Positions 32,092 through 41,565 are shown, counted from the stretch's first letter. The stretch is DNA of 64,000 bases from JANXYW01 sp031400455 (GCA_031400455.1 JANNPX010000019.1:1-64000); one strand, 5' to 3'. Notes: generated by a model from the letters alone, not told the origin. Made by a program: numbers and translations.

Positions 32092-33437
32092 TCCCGCCAC
32101 CGCACTTCGTACACCCGCACAGCGTCGTCGATGCCCTTGAGCGCCTGCTCGCCACGATCCTCGAACTCCACGCCCGCTGACGTGCGAGCGAGACCGCGAA
32201 CGATGTCAGACACCAGCACCTCACCCGGCGCCGACAGCCCGCAGACGCGCGAGGCGATGTTGACCGCGCCGCCGTAGACGTTGCCTTTCTCGTGGATCAC
32301 GTCACCAGCGTGGAGGCCGACGTGGAGTTGCAGTTCGCTCTTGGCGCTCAGTTCGATGCAGCGCCGGGCGGCGGCAATCGCCTGTGACGCCGACGTGAAC
32401 ACACCCATGACGCCATCGCCCAGCACCTTGCCCTCCACCGGCGTGCCGCCCGCGTCCCGCATCGCTGCGCGCATCCCTTCGTCGAGCGTGCGAGATGCCG
32501 TGCGGAACACCGTGTCGCCCAGCCGCTCGGTCAGCGCCGTGGAATCAACGATGTCGGTGAAGAGCACCACAGCCATGCCCGACGGCGCAGAGGGCGCGAC
32601 CGACGACGGCGTTGGGTCGTCGCCCTCGCGCAGGAAGCCTTCGACCGCGTCCGCGGTGTCACGGGCCCTGTCCTCAGTAACGAAAAAGAACCCGCCCGGC
32701 CCATCGAGAATGCGCATGCGGCTGCCGACGATCTGCGCCGCCACCTTCTGGGCGAAACGAACTGGGACGAAGTGGTCGCTCCTGTGATGAAGAATGAGCG
32801 TCGGCGTGGCTACGCCGGGCAGTAGCTCGGCGACAGTCGTCTCAATCATAGCTTCCATGAGGCAGGCATACGCCTCTCCCGTTGCAGACTTCCTGTTCCA
32901 TTCACCGACCATGTAAAGGCCGCTTGCAGCGCTGATGGGCGCGGGCATGGAACCAGCCATCGCGTGAGCCGCTGTCCTCCAATCGGATCGCGCCAACGCT
33001 GCCATGCCTTTAATACGTTCGGGCCTGAATGCGTCCGCACCGGATTCATGCGCCTGATACAAGACAAGATTTCGCACGCGGCTGGGCCGCTGAACCGCGT
33101 ACCCGATCGCCCTCATCACGCTCGCCAACGGCGCCCAGATGTCGACCGTGTCGAACCCGACGGCCGTGACGACAGCGTCGATGTCGCGGATCAACGCCTC
33201 AAGAGAGAAGTCTGTGACGTTGTGGTCGGAGAGGCCGAGACCGCGTGTGTCGAACCGGATCAGTCGCCGATGCCGCGCCAGAGCGCTCATGAACTGTTCA
33301 TACGGAGGCCACATGTGGTCGAGCCCGAACGATTCGATGAGATGCGGACAGGCCAAGAGCGGCGGGCCCTCTCCCGAGACACAGTAGGCGATGCTGACGC
33401 CGTCGGCGGTCGTGCAGTAGCGGATCTGCGGTTCCAT
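32088..33437 (-). CDS. Alpha/beta-hydrolase-like domain fused to class III nucleotide cyclase (paralogue)
   Basis: A 449-residue protein of the same layout. The alpha/beta-hydrolase part (DGVSIAYCVSGEGPPLLACP, RFDTRGLGLSD) again lacks the nucleophile: the elbow reads APLAS, Leu replacing Ser. The cyclase domain (about residues 285-445) looks intact: FTDIVDST, GKVLGDGVMGVF and the catalytic Asn/Arg in GGAVNIASRV. It should make cAMP or cGMP; the Lys in GKVLGD and Asp pattern favours ATP. TACCCT ends 7 bases before ATG 33437, suggesting a leaderless message. The downstream paralogue overlaps by 4 bases, so both are co-transcribed. Confidence 0.88.
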   Translation of the reverse strand: MEPQIRYCTTADGVSIAYCVSGEGPPLLACPHLIESFGLDHMWPPYEQFMSALARHRRLIRFDTRGLGLSDHNVTDFSLEALIRDIDAVVTAVGFDTVDIWAPLASVMRAIGYAVQRPSRVRNLVLYQAHESGADAFRPERIKGMAALARSDWRTAAHAMAGSMPAPISAASGLYMVGEWNRKSATGEAYACLMEAMIETTVAELLPGVATPTLILHHRSDHFVPVRFAQKVAAQIVGSRMRILDGPGGFFFVTEDRARDTADAVEGFLREGDDPTPSSVAPSAPSGMAVVLFTDIVDSTALTERLGDTVFRTASRTLDEGMRAAMRDAGGTPVEGKVLGDGVMGVFTSASQAIAAARRCIELSAKSELQLHVGLHAGDVIHEKGNVYGGAVNIASRVCGLSAPGEVLVSDIVRGLARTSAGVEFEDRGEQALKGIDDAVRVYEVRWRE

Positions 33438-33444
33438 AGCGCAA

Positions 33445-33450
33445 AGGGTA
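33445..33450 (-). promoter_or_regulatory. -10 box (TACCCT) before the cyclase pair
   Basis: Minus-strand TACCCT ends 7 bases before ATG 33437; no Shine-Dalgarno in between. Confidence 0.5.
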
Positions 33451-33507
33451 CAGCCTCGGGCGGCCGAGGGGTGAACAAGGGGCGGCTCAACAACCCGCCC
33501 CTCAAAC

Positions 33508-33533
33508 CTTCGTGCCCTTCGTGCTCTTCGTGG
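33508..33533. repeat. Word repeat (CTTCGTGCC type)
   Basis: CTTCGTG repeated three times with period 9, between two minus-strand genes. Confidence 0.8.
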
Positions 33534-33546
33534 ATCGTGATCCCGT

Positions 33547-34659
33547 TCAGTTCATCGTGATGACGGCGCGGTTCACCTTCGTCGTCGAGCCCTCGCGCGC
33601 CCACTCGCTGTTCTCGAAGGCGCTGTTGATGTCGGCCAGCTCGAACTTGTGCGAGACGACGTCCTCGTGCGGGTACTTGTTCTTCGTGCGCACGAGGAAG
33701 TCCAGCGCCTCCGGGATCACCCACGGGTCGTACATGATCACGCCCTGGATGCGCTTCGAGCCCCAGACCAGCTGCGACGGGTCGATCGCCACCGTGCGCC
33801 CGAACGAGATGTTGCCGATCTCGAGCATCACGCCGCCCTCGCGGAGCATCTGCAGCCCCTCCGGAATGACGTCCGGCACGCCGACGACCTCGACGACGAT
33901 GTCCGCGCCGCGGTTGCCCGTGAGCTGCCGCACCTTTGCGATGCGCTCCATCGGCTGAAGTTTGCTGATGTCGATCGTCTCGTCCGCGCCGAACCTCTTC
34001 GCCAGCTCGAGCCGGTTCGCAATGCCATCGATGACGATCACGGCGTCGGCGCCCATCTCCTTAGCCACAGCGACGGCGTTCAGCCCGAGGCCGCCCGCGC
34101 CCTGAATGACGACCGTGTCGCCATACCGCATGCCGACTTTCTGTAGCCCGTACGTCACCTGCGAGAGCGCGCAGTTCACGGGCGTCGCCATCTCGTCGGT
34201 TACCTCATCCGGCACCTTGAAGATCCAGCCGCCCGGCTTGAGGTAGTAGTACTCGCCGTACGCGCCACTGAACTTGCTGACCGGCCCCGCGCCCATCGTC
34301 ATCAGCTTGTTCGGGCACGTGGCGAACTCGCCCTTGTTGCACTGGTAGCAGCGGGCGCACGGGTAGAAGTAGCTGTACGCCACCCGGTCGCCTTCCTTCA
34401 ACGGCCGGCCCAGCGAGTCTGTCGTGATGCTCGAGCCGAGTGAGTGCACCCGCCCCGTCATCTCGTGCCCCGCGACGCTGCCCGACATCGCCGCGAACAA
34501 CGGCGAGTCTCCGCGCCAGATGTGCAGGTCCGAGCCGCAGATGCCGCCCATCGCCACCTTGATCACGATCCCGCCCGGCTCCGGCGTCGGAACCTCGAAC
34601 TCCTGGATCTCGTACCCCTTCCCGGGCCCGAGCAGTATCGCCGCCTTACCAGTAGCCAT
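33547..34659 (-). CDS. Zinc-dependent alcohol dehydrogenase
   Basis: A 370-residue enzyme from ATG 34659 (MATGKAAILLG) with AAAGGA 8 bases upstream; the open frame continues upstream to 34917 but is not supported. Catalytic zinc site CGSDLHIWRGD and AGHEMTGR; structural zinc cysteines CARCYQCNKGEFATC present; Rossmann loop GAGGLGLNAVAVAKEMGAD. The C-terminal DINSAFENSEWAREGSTTKVNRAVI fits the MDR family. Probably NAD(P)-dependent; substrate unknown. TTCC-rich repeats and the cyclase gene lie downstream. Confidence 0.9.
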   Translation of the reverse strand: MATGKAAILLGPGKGYEIQEFEVPTPEPGGIVIKVAMGGICGSDLHIWRGDSPLFAAMSGSVAGHEMTGRVHSLGSSITTDSLGRPLKEGDRVAYSYFYPCARCYQCNKGEFATCPNKLMTMGAGPVSKFSGAYGEYYYLKPGGWIFKVPDEVTDEMATPVNCALSQVTYGLQKVGMRYGDTVVIQGAGGLGLNAVAVAKEMGADAVIVIDGIANRLELAKRFGADETIDISKLQPMERIAKVRQLTGNRGADIVVEVVGVPDVIPEGLQMLREGGVMLEIGNISFGRTVAIDPSQLVWGSKRIQGVIMYDPWVIPEALDFLVRTKNKYPHEDVVSHKFELADINSAFENSEWAREGSTTKVNRAVITMN

Positions 34660-34855
34660 GATCATCGTCCTTTCCACGCGCGAAGCGCGCCCGTATAGCG
34701 AGTTGGTAGCTGATCTTATCGCCGCCCTCCTATGGGTCAACGAGCCGATAGGCCCTGGCGTGTGCCGCATCCCGTCACCGATGCAAGCAACCCGCGCAGC
34801 CCAGACGCTCGACCCACATCGCACTCTCGATAACGCGACGCCCGTCGATCCGAGA

Positions 34856-34957
34856 GCCCTCTCCACACTGTGGAGAGGGCGCGCCCGACGGGCGCGGTGA
34901 GGTGCCGTGCGCAGCACCCAGGAACTACGAACTACCCACTACGAACTACAGACTCCC
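34856..34957. repeat. REP hairpin followed by GAACTAC word repeat
   Basis: GCCCTCTCCAC/GTGGAGAGGGC (34856-34866, 34870-34880) is an 11-bp perfect hairpin, then GCGCCCGACGGGCGC, then at 34920-34957 GAACTAC-type words (GAACTACGAACTACCCACTA) of period 8-9. No gene is seen from 34660 to 35026 apart from these and the promoter at 34960. Confidence 0.8.
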
Positions 34958-34959
34958 AT

Positions 34960-34988
34960 TTGACGAACGCCCGTTCTACACTTATACT
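34960..34988 (+). promoter_or_regulatory. Strong putative promoter of mrfA
   Basis: TTGACG (34960-34965) and TATACT (34983-34988) separated by 17 bases, about 40 bases before the mrfA start. Confidence 0.75.
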
Positions 34989-35026
34989 CCGCATTCGTAC
35001 GGTTGTTCGCCACGGAGGCAGCACGG

Positions 35027-37396
35027 ATGCCGCTCGAACATGCTCTGCAGGCGCTCCGATCCGACCCCGAACTCCGCCGCAGCCCCGACGGCCGCTCCGG
35101 CTTCGTCGAGTGGCGCGAGCTGCCGGCGCAGGACGCCCGCTACGGCGACTTCCCCGCCGCCACGAGCCGACGACTCATCGACGCGCTCGCCCGCCGCGGC
35201 ATCGATCGCCTCTACACGCACCAGGCCGCCGCTCTCGCTGCCGTCATGCGGCGCGAGAACATCGTCGTCGTCACGCCTACCGCCTCCGGCAAGACGCTCT
35301 GCTACAACCTGCCCGTCGTGCAGACGATCCTCGACGATCCCGATGCCCGCGCGCTCTACCTCTTCCCGACGAAAGCGCTCGCACAGGACCAGATGCAGGA
35401 ACTGCACGCACTCGTGGCGGACCTCGATGCCCGGATCGGCACCTTCACCTACGACGGAGATACTCCCGGCGACGCCCGCCGCAAGGTGCGCGAGGCCGGT
35501 CACGTCGTCGTCACTAACCCCGACATGCTGCACACCGGCATCCTGCCGCACCACACCAAGTGGGTGAAGCTCTTCGAGAACCTGCGCTACGTCGTCATCG
35601 ACGAGCTGCACCAGTACCGGGGCGTCTTCGGCAGCCACGTCGCCAACGTCATCCGTCGCCTCCATCGCGTTTGCCGATTCTACGGCTCCGACCCGATCTT
35701 CATCTGCTGCTCGGCGACCATCGCCAACCCCGCCGAACTGGCCCAGAACATTATCCGCAAGCCGGTGACGCTGATCGACGACAACGGCTCCCCCCGCGGA
35801 CGCAAGGTCGTCGCCATCTATAACCCGCCGATCGTCAACCGCGAACTCGGCATCCGCGAGAGTTCTGTCGATGCCGCGCGCACGATCGCCGCTCGCCTCC
35901 TCCAGTCCGGAGTCCAGACCATCGTCTTCGCACCGTCACGCGTGCGCGTCGAACTGCTGCTCCGCTACCTCCGAGAGTCGCTGAAGCCCCCGCCGGGTCG
36001 CGCCACCGGCCCCGACATCGGCGCGCCCACCGTCGAGGGCTACCGCGGCGGCTACCTGCCGAACGAGCGCCGCGCCGTCGAGCGCGGCCTGCGCGAGGGC
36101 CGCATCCGTGGCGTCGTCGCCACGAATGCGCTCGAGTTAGGGGTCGACATCGGCGGGCTCGACGCCGCCGTGCTCACCGGCTACCCCGGCACGCTTGCGA
36201 GCGCCTGGCAGCAGATGGGGCGCGCCGGCCGCCGCCACGACCTCGCATTCTCCGTCATCGTCGCCTCGTCGTCGCCGTTGAACCAGTACGTCGCCTCGAA
36301 CCCGGACCACGTCTTCAACACGACCCCCGAGGCAGGCCTCGTCGATCCCGACAACCTGCTCGTCCGCGTCAGCCACATGAAGTGCGCGGCGTTCGAGGTG
36401 CCATTCGAAGAAGGCGACATAACGTCGAGTCAGCGTGGCGTGGCCGGCGACTTCGGCCCGAGCACGCCCGAGCTGCTCGACCTGCTCGCCGACGATGGTG
36501 TGGTCGTGAAGGCGGGCGGACGCTACCACTGGATGGCGGAAGTCTTTCCGGCGGAGGGCGTCAGCCTGCGCAGCGCCGCCATCGACAACTTCGTCATCAT
36601 CGAGCAGGGGCCCAAGCCGCGCGTCATCGGCGAGATCGATCGTCCCGCCGCGCCGCTCCTCGTCCACGACGAGGCGATCTACATGCACGCGGGCCAGCAG
36701 TACCACGTCGACCGCCTCGACTGGGAAGAGAAGAAGGCGTACGTCCGCAAGGTAGACGTCGACTACTACACCGACGCCAACCTTGCCGTCGATCTCGAGG
36801 TGCTGGAGTCGTTCGAACGGGCGCCCGCCACCGGCTGCGAGGTGGACCACGGCGAGGTAGCCGTGCGGGACGTGGCGACCATCTTCAAGAAGATCAAGCT
36901 CGATACGAACGAGAACGTCGGGTGGGGCAAGATCGCCATCCCGGAGCAGAGCCGTCACACGACCGGCTACTGGTTCGCGCTTGGGGAAGACGCCGTCGCT
37001 GGGCTTGCGCGAACCGAACTGCAGGATGGTCTATGGGGCATCGCGCACCTGCTGCGCTACCTCGCGCCCATCTTCCTCATGTGCGATCCGCGCGACCTGC
37101 AGGCCGTTGCCCAGATGCGCTCACCCTTCACCGAACGTCCGACGCTCTTCCTCTACGAAAACCAGCCCGGCGGCGTCGGCATGGCGCGCCGCCTCTTCGA
37201 GATCCACACACACCTGATGCACGCCGCACTCGAAGTCGTGCGCCGCTGCGACTGCCCCGCCGGTTGCCCCGGCTGCGTCGGCCCCTCGATAGGCGAGCAC
37301 GGCACAAACAAACGCGCCGCCACCCTCCTCCTGCACCGCCTCTGCGAACCGGAAACACGGACGCCAGATCTGCCGGAGGCTGTCCTGGCGTTGTAG
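35027..37396 (+). CDS. mrfA: MrfA-type DEAD/DEAH helicase with C-terminal zinc site
   Basis: A 789-residue superfamily 2 helicase from ATG 35027 with GGAGG 8 bases upstream. Motif I TPTASGKTLC (about residues 82-91), motif II DELH (about 192), SATIANP, GRAGRRHD in motif VI, then the DUF1998 domain ending in four cysteines (CDCPAGCPGCVG, about residues 740-750), all as in Bacillus MrfA, which removes mitomycin C lesions. The next gene encodes its partner exonuclease MrfB, and uvrC follows. The stop codon TAG belongs to a REP element (GTAGGGG at 37393). Confidence 0.9.
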   Translation: MPLEHALQALRSDPELRRSPDGRSGFVEWRELPAQDARYGDFPAATSRRLIDALARRGIDRLYTHQAAALAAVMRRENIVVVTPTASGKTLCYNLPVVQTILDDPDARALYLFPTKALAQDQMQELHALVADLDARIGTFTYDGDTPGDARRKVREAGHVVVTNPDMLHTGILPHHTKWVKLFENLRYVVIDELHQYRGVFGSHVANVIRRLHRVCRFYGSDPIFICCSATIANPAELAQNIIRKPVTLIDDNGSPRGRKVVAIYNPPIVNRELGIRESSVDAARTIAARLLQSGVQTIVFAPSRVRVELLLRYLRESLKPPPGRATGPDIGAPTVEGYRGGYLPNERRAVERGLREGRIRGVVATNALELGVDIGGLDAAVLTGYPGTLASAWQQMGRAGRRHDLAFSVIVASSSPLNQYVASNPDHVFNTTPEAGLVDPDNLLVRVSHMKCAAFEVPFEEGDITSSQRGVAGDFGPSTPELLDLLADDGVVVKAGGRYHWMAEVFPAEGVSLRSAAIDNFVIIEQGPKPRVIGEIDRPAAPLLVHDEAIYMHAGQQYHVDRLDWEEKKAYVRKVDVDYYTDANLAVDLEVLESFERAPATGCEVDHGEVAVRDVATIFKKIKLDTNENVGWGKIAIPEQSRHTTGYWFALGEDAVAGLARTELQDGLWGIAHLLRYLAPIFLMCDPRDLQAVAQMRSPFTERPTLFLYENQPGGVGMARRLFEIHTHLMHAALEVVRRCDCPAGCPGCVGPSIGEHGTNKRAATLLLHRLCEPETRTPDLPEAVLAL

Positions 37397-37525
37397 GGGA
37401 GGCCCTGCGTGGCCTCCCGTCTTCGTCGGGATGTTGGCGAGGCGGGATTGGCTGTAGGGGCGGACCCGTGTGTCCGCCCGTGCTCGGGATAGCGCGCAGC
37501 ACCGGAGCGCGGGCTTTCAGCCCGC
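37393..37525. repeat. Cluster of three REP-like hairpins after mrfA
   Basis: GGGAGGCC/GGCCTCCC (37397-37418), GGGCGGAC/GTCCGCCC (37458-37479), each preceded by GTAG, and GCGGGCT/AGCCCGC (37509-37525). The first supplies the mrfA stop codon. Confidence 0.85.
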
Positions 37526-37591
37526 AGGGGCAGGGCGGGGTGCGGCGAACGCGCACGCCGCTCATGAGCCGCCAGGAAGAGGCGAACGCCG

Positions 37592-38848
37592 ATGGTCACC
37601 GCACCGACGTCCCCATCCCTCCGAGATCGCCTCCGCGCCATCGTCGCCGACGAACCACGCCTCCGCCCCCAGGCTCCGCCGCTCCCGCGCGAGATGCCGC
37701 CCATCGCCCAGATCCTGCACGGCGACTGGCACGAGACGGCCCACGGCCCCGTCTTCGTCCGCGACGAGTGGTTCCCGCTCGCTCACCGTCACGGCACACT
37801 GCCGCTCGGCTCAGCGCTTGCGGCCGCGCCCGAAGCTCTCCGTCTGTTGCTCGGGACGGATGCTGCGCCGCACCCTTCGCGCCTCGCGTTCTTCGACATC
37901 GAGACCACCGGGCTCTCCGGCGGCACCGGCACATATGTCGTCCTTGCCGGCCTCGGCACATACGAGGCGACGGAGCCTGGCTGCCCGCCCGCCTTCCGCA
38001 TGCGCCAGTATTTCTTAGCCGACCTCGCCCACGAACAAGCGATGCTCGCGATGCTGGCCGCGGACACCGCCCGCTTCGACGGCCTCGTCACCTACAATGG
38101 ACGCTCGTTCGATGTCCCGTTCGTCGAAACGCGCCTCACGCTCTCCCGCGTTCCCTCGCCGTACCCGCCGCTCGCGCACTTCGACCTGCTGCACCCCGTC
38201 CGCCGCCTCTACAAGCACCGCATGCCTGGCTGCCGCCTCGCCGAGGCCGAGCGCCGCCTCCTGAAGCTCGAGCGCCCCGACGATGTGCCCGGCTGGCTCA
38301 TCCCACAGCTGTACTTCGATTACCTGCGCGCTGGTCGTGCGAGCCCCCTCCGGGGCGTCTTCCGCCACAACGCCGAGGACGTGCTCTCCCTCGTCGGAAT
38401 CCTGGCGTCGCTCGCGAGGCTGCTTTCGTCCGACGACATCGATCCCGAAGACGCGGTGGCCGCCGCCCGCTGGTGGGAACGAGCGCGCGACTCCAAACGC
38501 GCTGCTGGCCTCTACCGGGGAGCGCTGCCGTGGCTGGAGGGTGGAGACGACTGGGCGTGGGCCGCCGCGCGGCACGCCGCGCTGTGCAAGCGCTCCGGCG
38601 GGCGGATCGAAGCTGAAGGGCTGTGGCAGCGACTCTGGGCGCAGGGCGACCGCGCCGCCGGCCTCGAGTTGGCGAAGCACCTGGAGCATCATGCTCGTGA
38701 CCTCTCCGCCGCCGAAGAGGTCACGAGCGCACTACTGGTACGTGCCGCCCCCGCAGATCAGATTGGTCTCGAACACCGTCTCAGCCGCATCCGCGGCAAG
38801 CGCGCCAACGCTCGGCGGGGAACTGCGCTGGCTACAATGAACCCGTGA
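37592..38848 (+). CDS. mrfB: MrfB-type DEDDh exonuclease
   Basis: A 418-residue protein matching the YprB/MrfB family. Catalytic acidic residues: FFDIETTGLSGGTG (D and E, about residues 100-110), DGLVTYNGRSFDVPF (third Asp) and FRHNAEDVLSLV (His and final Asp, about residue 260). In Bacillus this 3'-5' exonuclease works with MrfA in repair of mitomycin adducts. The C-terminal part (residues 300-400) is helical with repeated WERARD/AGLYRGAL motifs resembling TPR. Its last codons overlap uvrC (GTGA), so the repair genes are coupled. Confidence 0.9.
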   Translation: MVTAPTSPSLRDRLRAIVADEPRLRPQAPPLPREMPPIAQILHGDWHETAHGPVFVRDEWFPLAHRHGTLPLGSALAAAPEALRLLLGTDAAPHPSRLAFFDIETTGLSGGTGTYVVLAGLGTYEATEPGCPPAFRMRQYFLADLAHEQAMLAMLAADTARFDGLVTYNGRSFDVPFVETRLTLSRVPSPYPPLAHFDLLHPVRRLYKHRMPGCRLAEAERRLLKLERPDDVPGWLIPQLYFDYLRAGRASPLRGVFRHNAEDVLSLVGILASLARLLSSDDIDPEDAVAAARWWERARDSKRAAGLYRGALPWLEGGDDWAWAAARHAALCKRSGGRIEAEGLWQRLWAQGDRAAGLELAKHLEHHARDLSAAEEVTSALLVRAAPADQIGLEHRLSRIRGKRANARRGTALATMNP

Positions 38849-40764
38849 CCTCGACCCGCTTCGCCGAACAACTCGCTCGCGTCCCGGTCGGCCCCGGGGT
38901 GTACATCATGCGTGGCGCTGACGGGGCTGTGATCTACGTCGGCAAAGCCGCGAACCTCCGCAATCGCGTCCGCTCCTATTTCGGCTCTCCGCTAAGCATG
39001 GAGGGAAAGACCCGCGCGCTCTCCGAGGCGATCGTCGACTTCGAGTACGTCGTCACCCACACCGAGCAGGAGGCGCTCCACCTCGAAGCGGAGCTGGTGA
39101 AGAGGCACCAGCCGTTCTTCAACATCCGCCTCAAGGACGACAAGCACTACCCGTATCTGAAGGTCGACCTTGCTGACCCTTGGCCGCGCGTCTACATAAC
39201 GCGGCGCGTCGAGAAAGATGGTGCGCGCTACTTCGGGCCATACGCGAACGCCGGCTCCGTCCGACGCACGCTCGATATCGTCAACAAGCTCTTTCCGTGG
39301 CGCTCCTGCACCAAGACCATCACCGGCACCGACCCCCGCCCCTGCCTCGACTACTACATCAACCGCTGCATCGCCCCCTGTACGTCCTACTGCACGAAGG
39401 AGGAGTACGACGAGGTCATCCGCCAGGTCATCCTCTTCCTCGAAGGTCGCACGGACGAGGTCGTCCGCGAACTCAAGCGCCAGATGCAGGTCGAATCCAA
39501 AACGATGCAGTTCGAGCGCGCCGCCCGCATCCGCGACCAGATCCAGTCGGTCGAGCGCGTGACCGAGCGCCAGGCCGTCGCCAGCACCCGCCCGGCCGAC
39601 GAGGACATCTTCGGACTCGCCCGCGGCGATGACGAAGCCGTCGTACAGGTGCTGTTCGTCCGCGGCACGCGCATGGTCGGCGTCGACAGCTTCACGCTCG
39701 ACGGCACGAAGGACGAAACCGATGCCGACGTCATGGCCAGCTTCGTCGAACAGTTCTACGAGTCAGCCACCTACGTCCCCCGGCGCGTGATCGTCCCGCT
39801 CGCGCTGCCGGACCACGCCCTCATCGAGAGCTGGCTGACAGAGCGGCGCGGCACGAACGTCGAGCTGCTCGTCCCGCAACGCGGCGAGAAGCGCCGCCTG
39901 ATTGAGATGGCGACGAAGAACGCGAGCGAGACGCTGGACATGGCGCGCGTGAAGTGGATGGCCGATACCGGCAAGACGCGAACCGCACTCGAAGGTCTAC
40001 AGGAGGCGCTCGACCTTCCCGCGCCTCCGCGCCGCATCGAGTGCTACGACATCTCGAACATCCAGGGCACCTCGTCGGTCGGCTCGATGGTCGTCGCTAT
40101 CGACGGCCACCCGCGTCCGCAGGAGTACCGGCGCTTCCGCATCAAGACAGTCGAGGGCGCGAACGACTTCGCGTCGATGGCCGAAGTCCTGCGCCGCCGC
40201 TTCCGTCGCGCCCGCGAGCAGGTGCTGCGCGACGCCGGTGCCGATGCGCCCGACGCCGGCCCCGAAGCGGATGCACCCGGCGTCGACACCGACCCCAAGA
40301 ACCGCAAGACGCGGCCGCGCGATGACGAGTCGTTCGCCGCACTGCCCGATCTCGTCATCATCGACGGCGGCAAAGGGCAGCTCGCCGCCGTCCTCGACGT
40401 CATGCGGGAAATGGGCGTGAAGGACATCCCCACCGTGGGACTCGCGAAGCAGCACGAGGAGATTTTCGTGCAGGATGTCACGGAGCCGGTCGTGCTACCG
40501 CGCAATTCTCAGGCGCTGTACCTCGTACAGCGCATCCGCGACGAAGCGCATCGCTTCGCCATCACCTACCACCGCAGCGTTCGTAAGAAGGCCGGCTTCC
40601 AATCCGCGCTCGATACCGTCCCGGGCGTCGGCCCGAAGCGGAAGAAGGCGCTGCTCAAGAAGTTTGGCACCGTTCGCGGCATCCGCGAAGCGTCCGTCGA
40701 AGACATCGCCTCGACCGTCGGCTTCACGGCCGCACTGGCCGAGAAGGTGAAGGCGTCCGTTTGA
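38845..40764 (+). CDS. uvrC: UvrABC system protein C
   Basis: A 639-residue excision nuclease. GIY-YIG domain: GVYIMRGADGAVIYVGKA (residues about 16-33) with the catalytic Arg region NRVRSYF; then UVR motif (RQMQVESKTMQFERAARIRDQI is the region near residue 215); UvrC RNase-H-like nuclease with catalytic Asp in ECYDISNIQGTSSVGS (about residue 400) and IDGGKGQL; helix-hairpin-helix at the end (VPGVGPKRKKALLKKFG). Acidic insert DAGADAPDAGPEADAPGVD at about residues 460-480. TACAAT ends 6 bases before the GTG, so a second leaderless promoter is possible. Confidence 0.97.
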   Translation: MTSTRFAEQLARVPVGPGVYIMRGADGAVIYVGKAANLRNRVRSYFGSPLSMEGKTRALSEAIVDFEYVVTHTEQEALHLEAELVKRHQPFFNIRLKDDKHYPYLKVDLADPWPRVYITRRVEKDGARYFGPYANAGSVRRTLDIVNKLFPWRSCTKTITGTDPRPCLDYYINRCIAPCTSYCTKEEYDEVIRQVILFLEGRTDEVVRELKRQMQVESKTMQFERAARIRDQIQSVERVTERQAVASTRPADEDIFGLARGDDEAVVQVLFVRGTRMVGVDSFTLDGTKDETDADVMASFVEQFYESATYVPRRVIVPLALPDHALIESWLTERRGTNVELLVPQRGEKRRLIEMATKNASETLDMARVKWMADTGKTRTALEGLQEALDLPAPPRRIECYDISNIQGTSSVGSMVVAIDGHPRPQEYRRFRIKTVEGANDFASMAEVLRRRFRRAREQVLRDAGADAPDAGPEADAPGVDTDPKNRKTRPRDDESFAALPDLVIIDGGKGQLAAVLDVMREMGVKDIPTVGLAKQHEEIFVQDVTEPVVLPRNSQALYLVQRIRDEAHRFAITYHRSVRKKAGFQSALDTVPGVGPKRKKALLKKFGTVRGIREASVEDIASTVGFTAALAEKVKASV

Positions 40765-41459
40765 CCGACCAGCCGCCCGCCGTAGCCCCGGAGCTGGCGG
40801 CCGCCCGAGAGCAGATGCTGGGCCTGCTCCGCGCCAGCGTCCGCGACGAGCGCGTGCTCGCGGCGATGGCCGCCGTGCGGCGTGAGGCGTTCGTGCCCGA
40901 GCAGTTGCGCTCCCGGGCGTACGACGACGGCGCGTTGCCGATAGGCGAAGGGCAGACGATCTCCCAGCCCCTCATGGTCGCGCTCATGCTCGAAGCGCTC
41001 TCGCTGAAGCCCGGTGATCACGTCCTCGACGTGGGAACCGGCTCCGGCTACCAGGCCGCCGTCCTGGCGCATCTCGCCCGCGAAGTCACGTCGGTCGAGC
41101 GGATTTCGGCGTTGACCGAGCGTGCCGCTGCCGTGCTCGCGACGCTGGGCATCATCAACGTGCATGTGTGCGCCGCCGGCGAACGGCTCGGCCTGGCCGA
41201 ACGAGCGCCATACGACGCCATCGTCGTCGGCGCCGGCGCCCCGCATGTGCCGCGCGCGCTCATCGATCAGTTGGCGGATGGCGGGCGGCTCGTCGTGCCG
41301 GTCGGCGATCTGCGAAAACAGCAACTACTGCGGGTCGCGAAGACGCCGCACGGTGTCGAACTGGCGCGTCTCGGTCCGTGCGCATTCGTACCGCTCATCG
41401 GCAACGACGCGTGGGATGAGACGATGACTCGCGACGCTTCGAGAAGTCCCAGTGTGTGA
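40761..41459 (+). CDS. pcm: Protein-L-isoaspartate O-methyltransferase
   Basis: A 232-residue methyltransferase from TTG 40761 (TTGA overlap with uvrC). Signature blocks: FVPEQLRSRAYDDGALPIGEGQTISQP, then motif I VLDVGTGSGYQAAVLA, VTSVERIS and IVVGAGAPHVPRALIDQL. It methylates abnormal isoaspartyl residues so that proteins can be repaired. A TTG start with no separate Shine-Dalgarno implies translation coupled to uvrC. The C-terminal ~15 residues (MTRDASRSPSV) are beyond the family core. Confidence 0.93.
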   Translation: MTDQPPAVAPELAAAREQMLGLLRASVRDERVLAAMAAVRREAFVPEQLRSRAYDDGALPIGEGQTISQPLMVALMLEALSLKPGDHVLDVGTGSGYQAAVLAHLAREVTSVERISALTERAAAVLATLGIINVHVCAAGERLGLAERAPYDAIVVGAGAPHVPRALIDQLADGGRLVVPVGDLRKQQLLRVAKTPHGVELARLGPCAFVPLIGNDAWDETMTRDASRSPSV

Positions 41460-41537
41460 TAGTCCGCGCGTATCGTCGCGTGGGATGACTATTCTGAATG
41501 CGTATCGAATCGCCCTAAAATTGAGACACGCGATCAC

Positions 41538-41565
41538 TGGACAAGCTCAGGTTACGTGTTACAAT
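41538..41565 (+). promoter_or_regulatory. Putative promoter of the Xer recombinase gene
   Basis: TGGACA (41538-41543) and TACAAT (41560-41565) with 16 bases between, 66 bases upstream of the start at 41632. Confidence 0.6.

Noticed and set aside
36382..38616. 744-codon plus-strand open frame
   Set aside because: Overlaps mrfA and mrfB in another frame; Arg-rich shadow.
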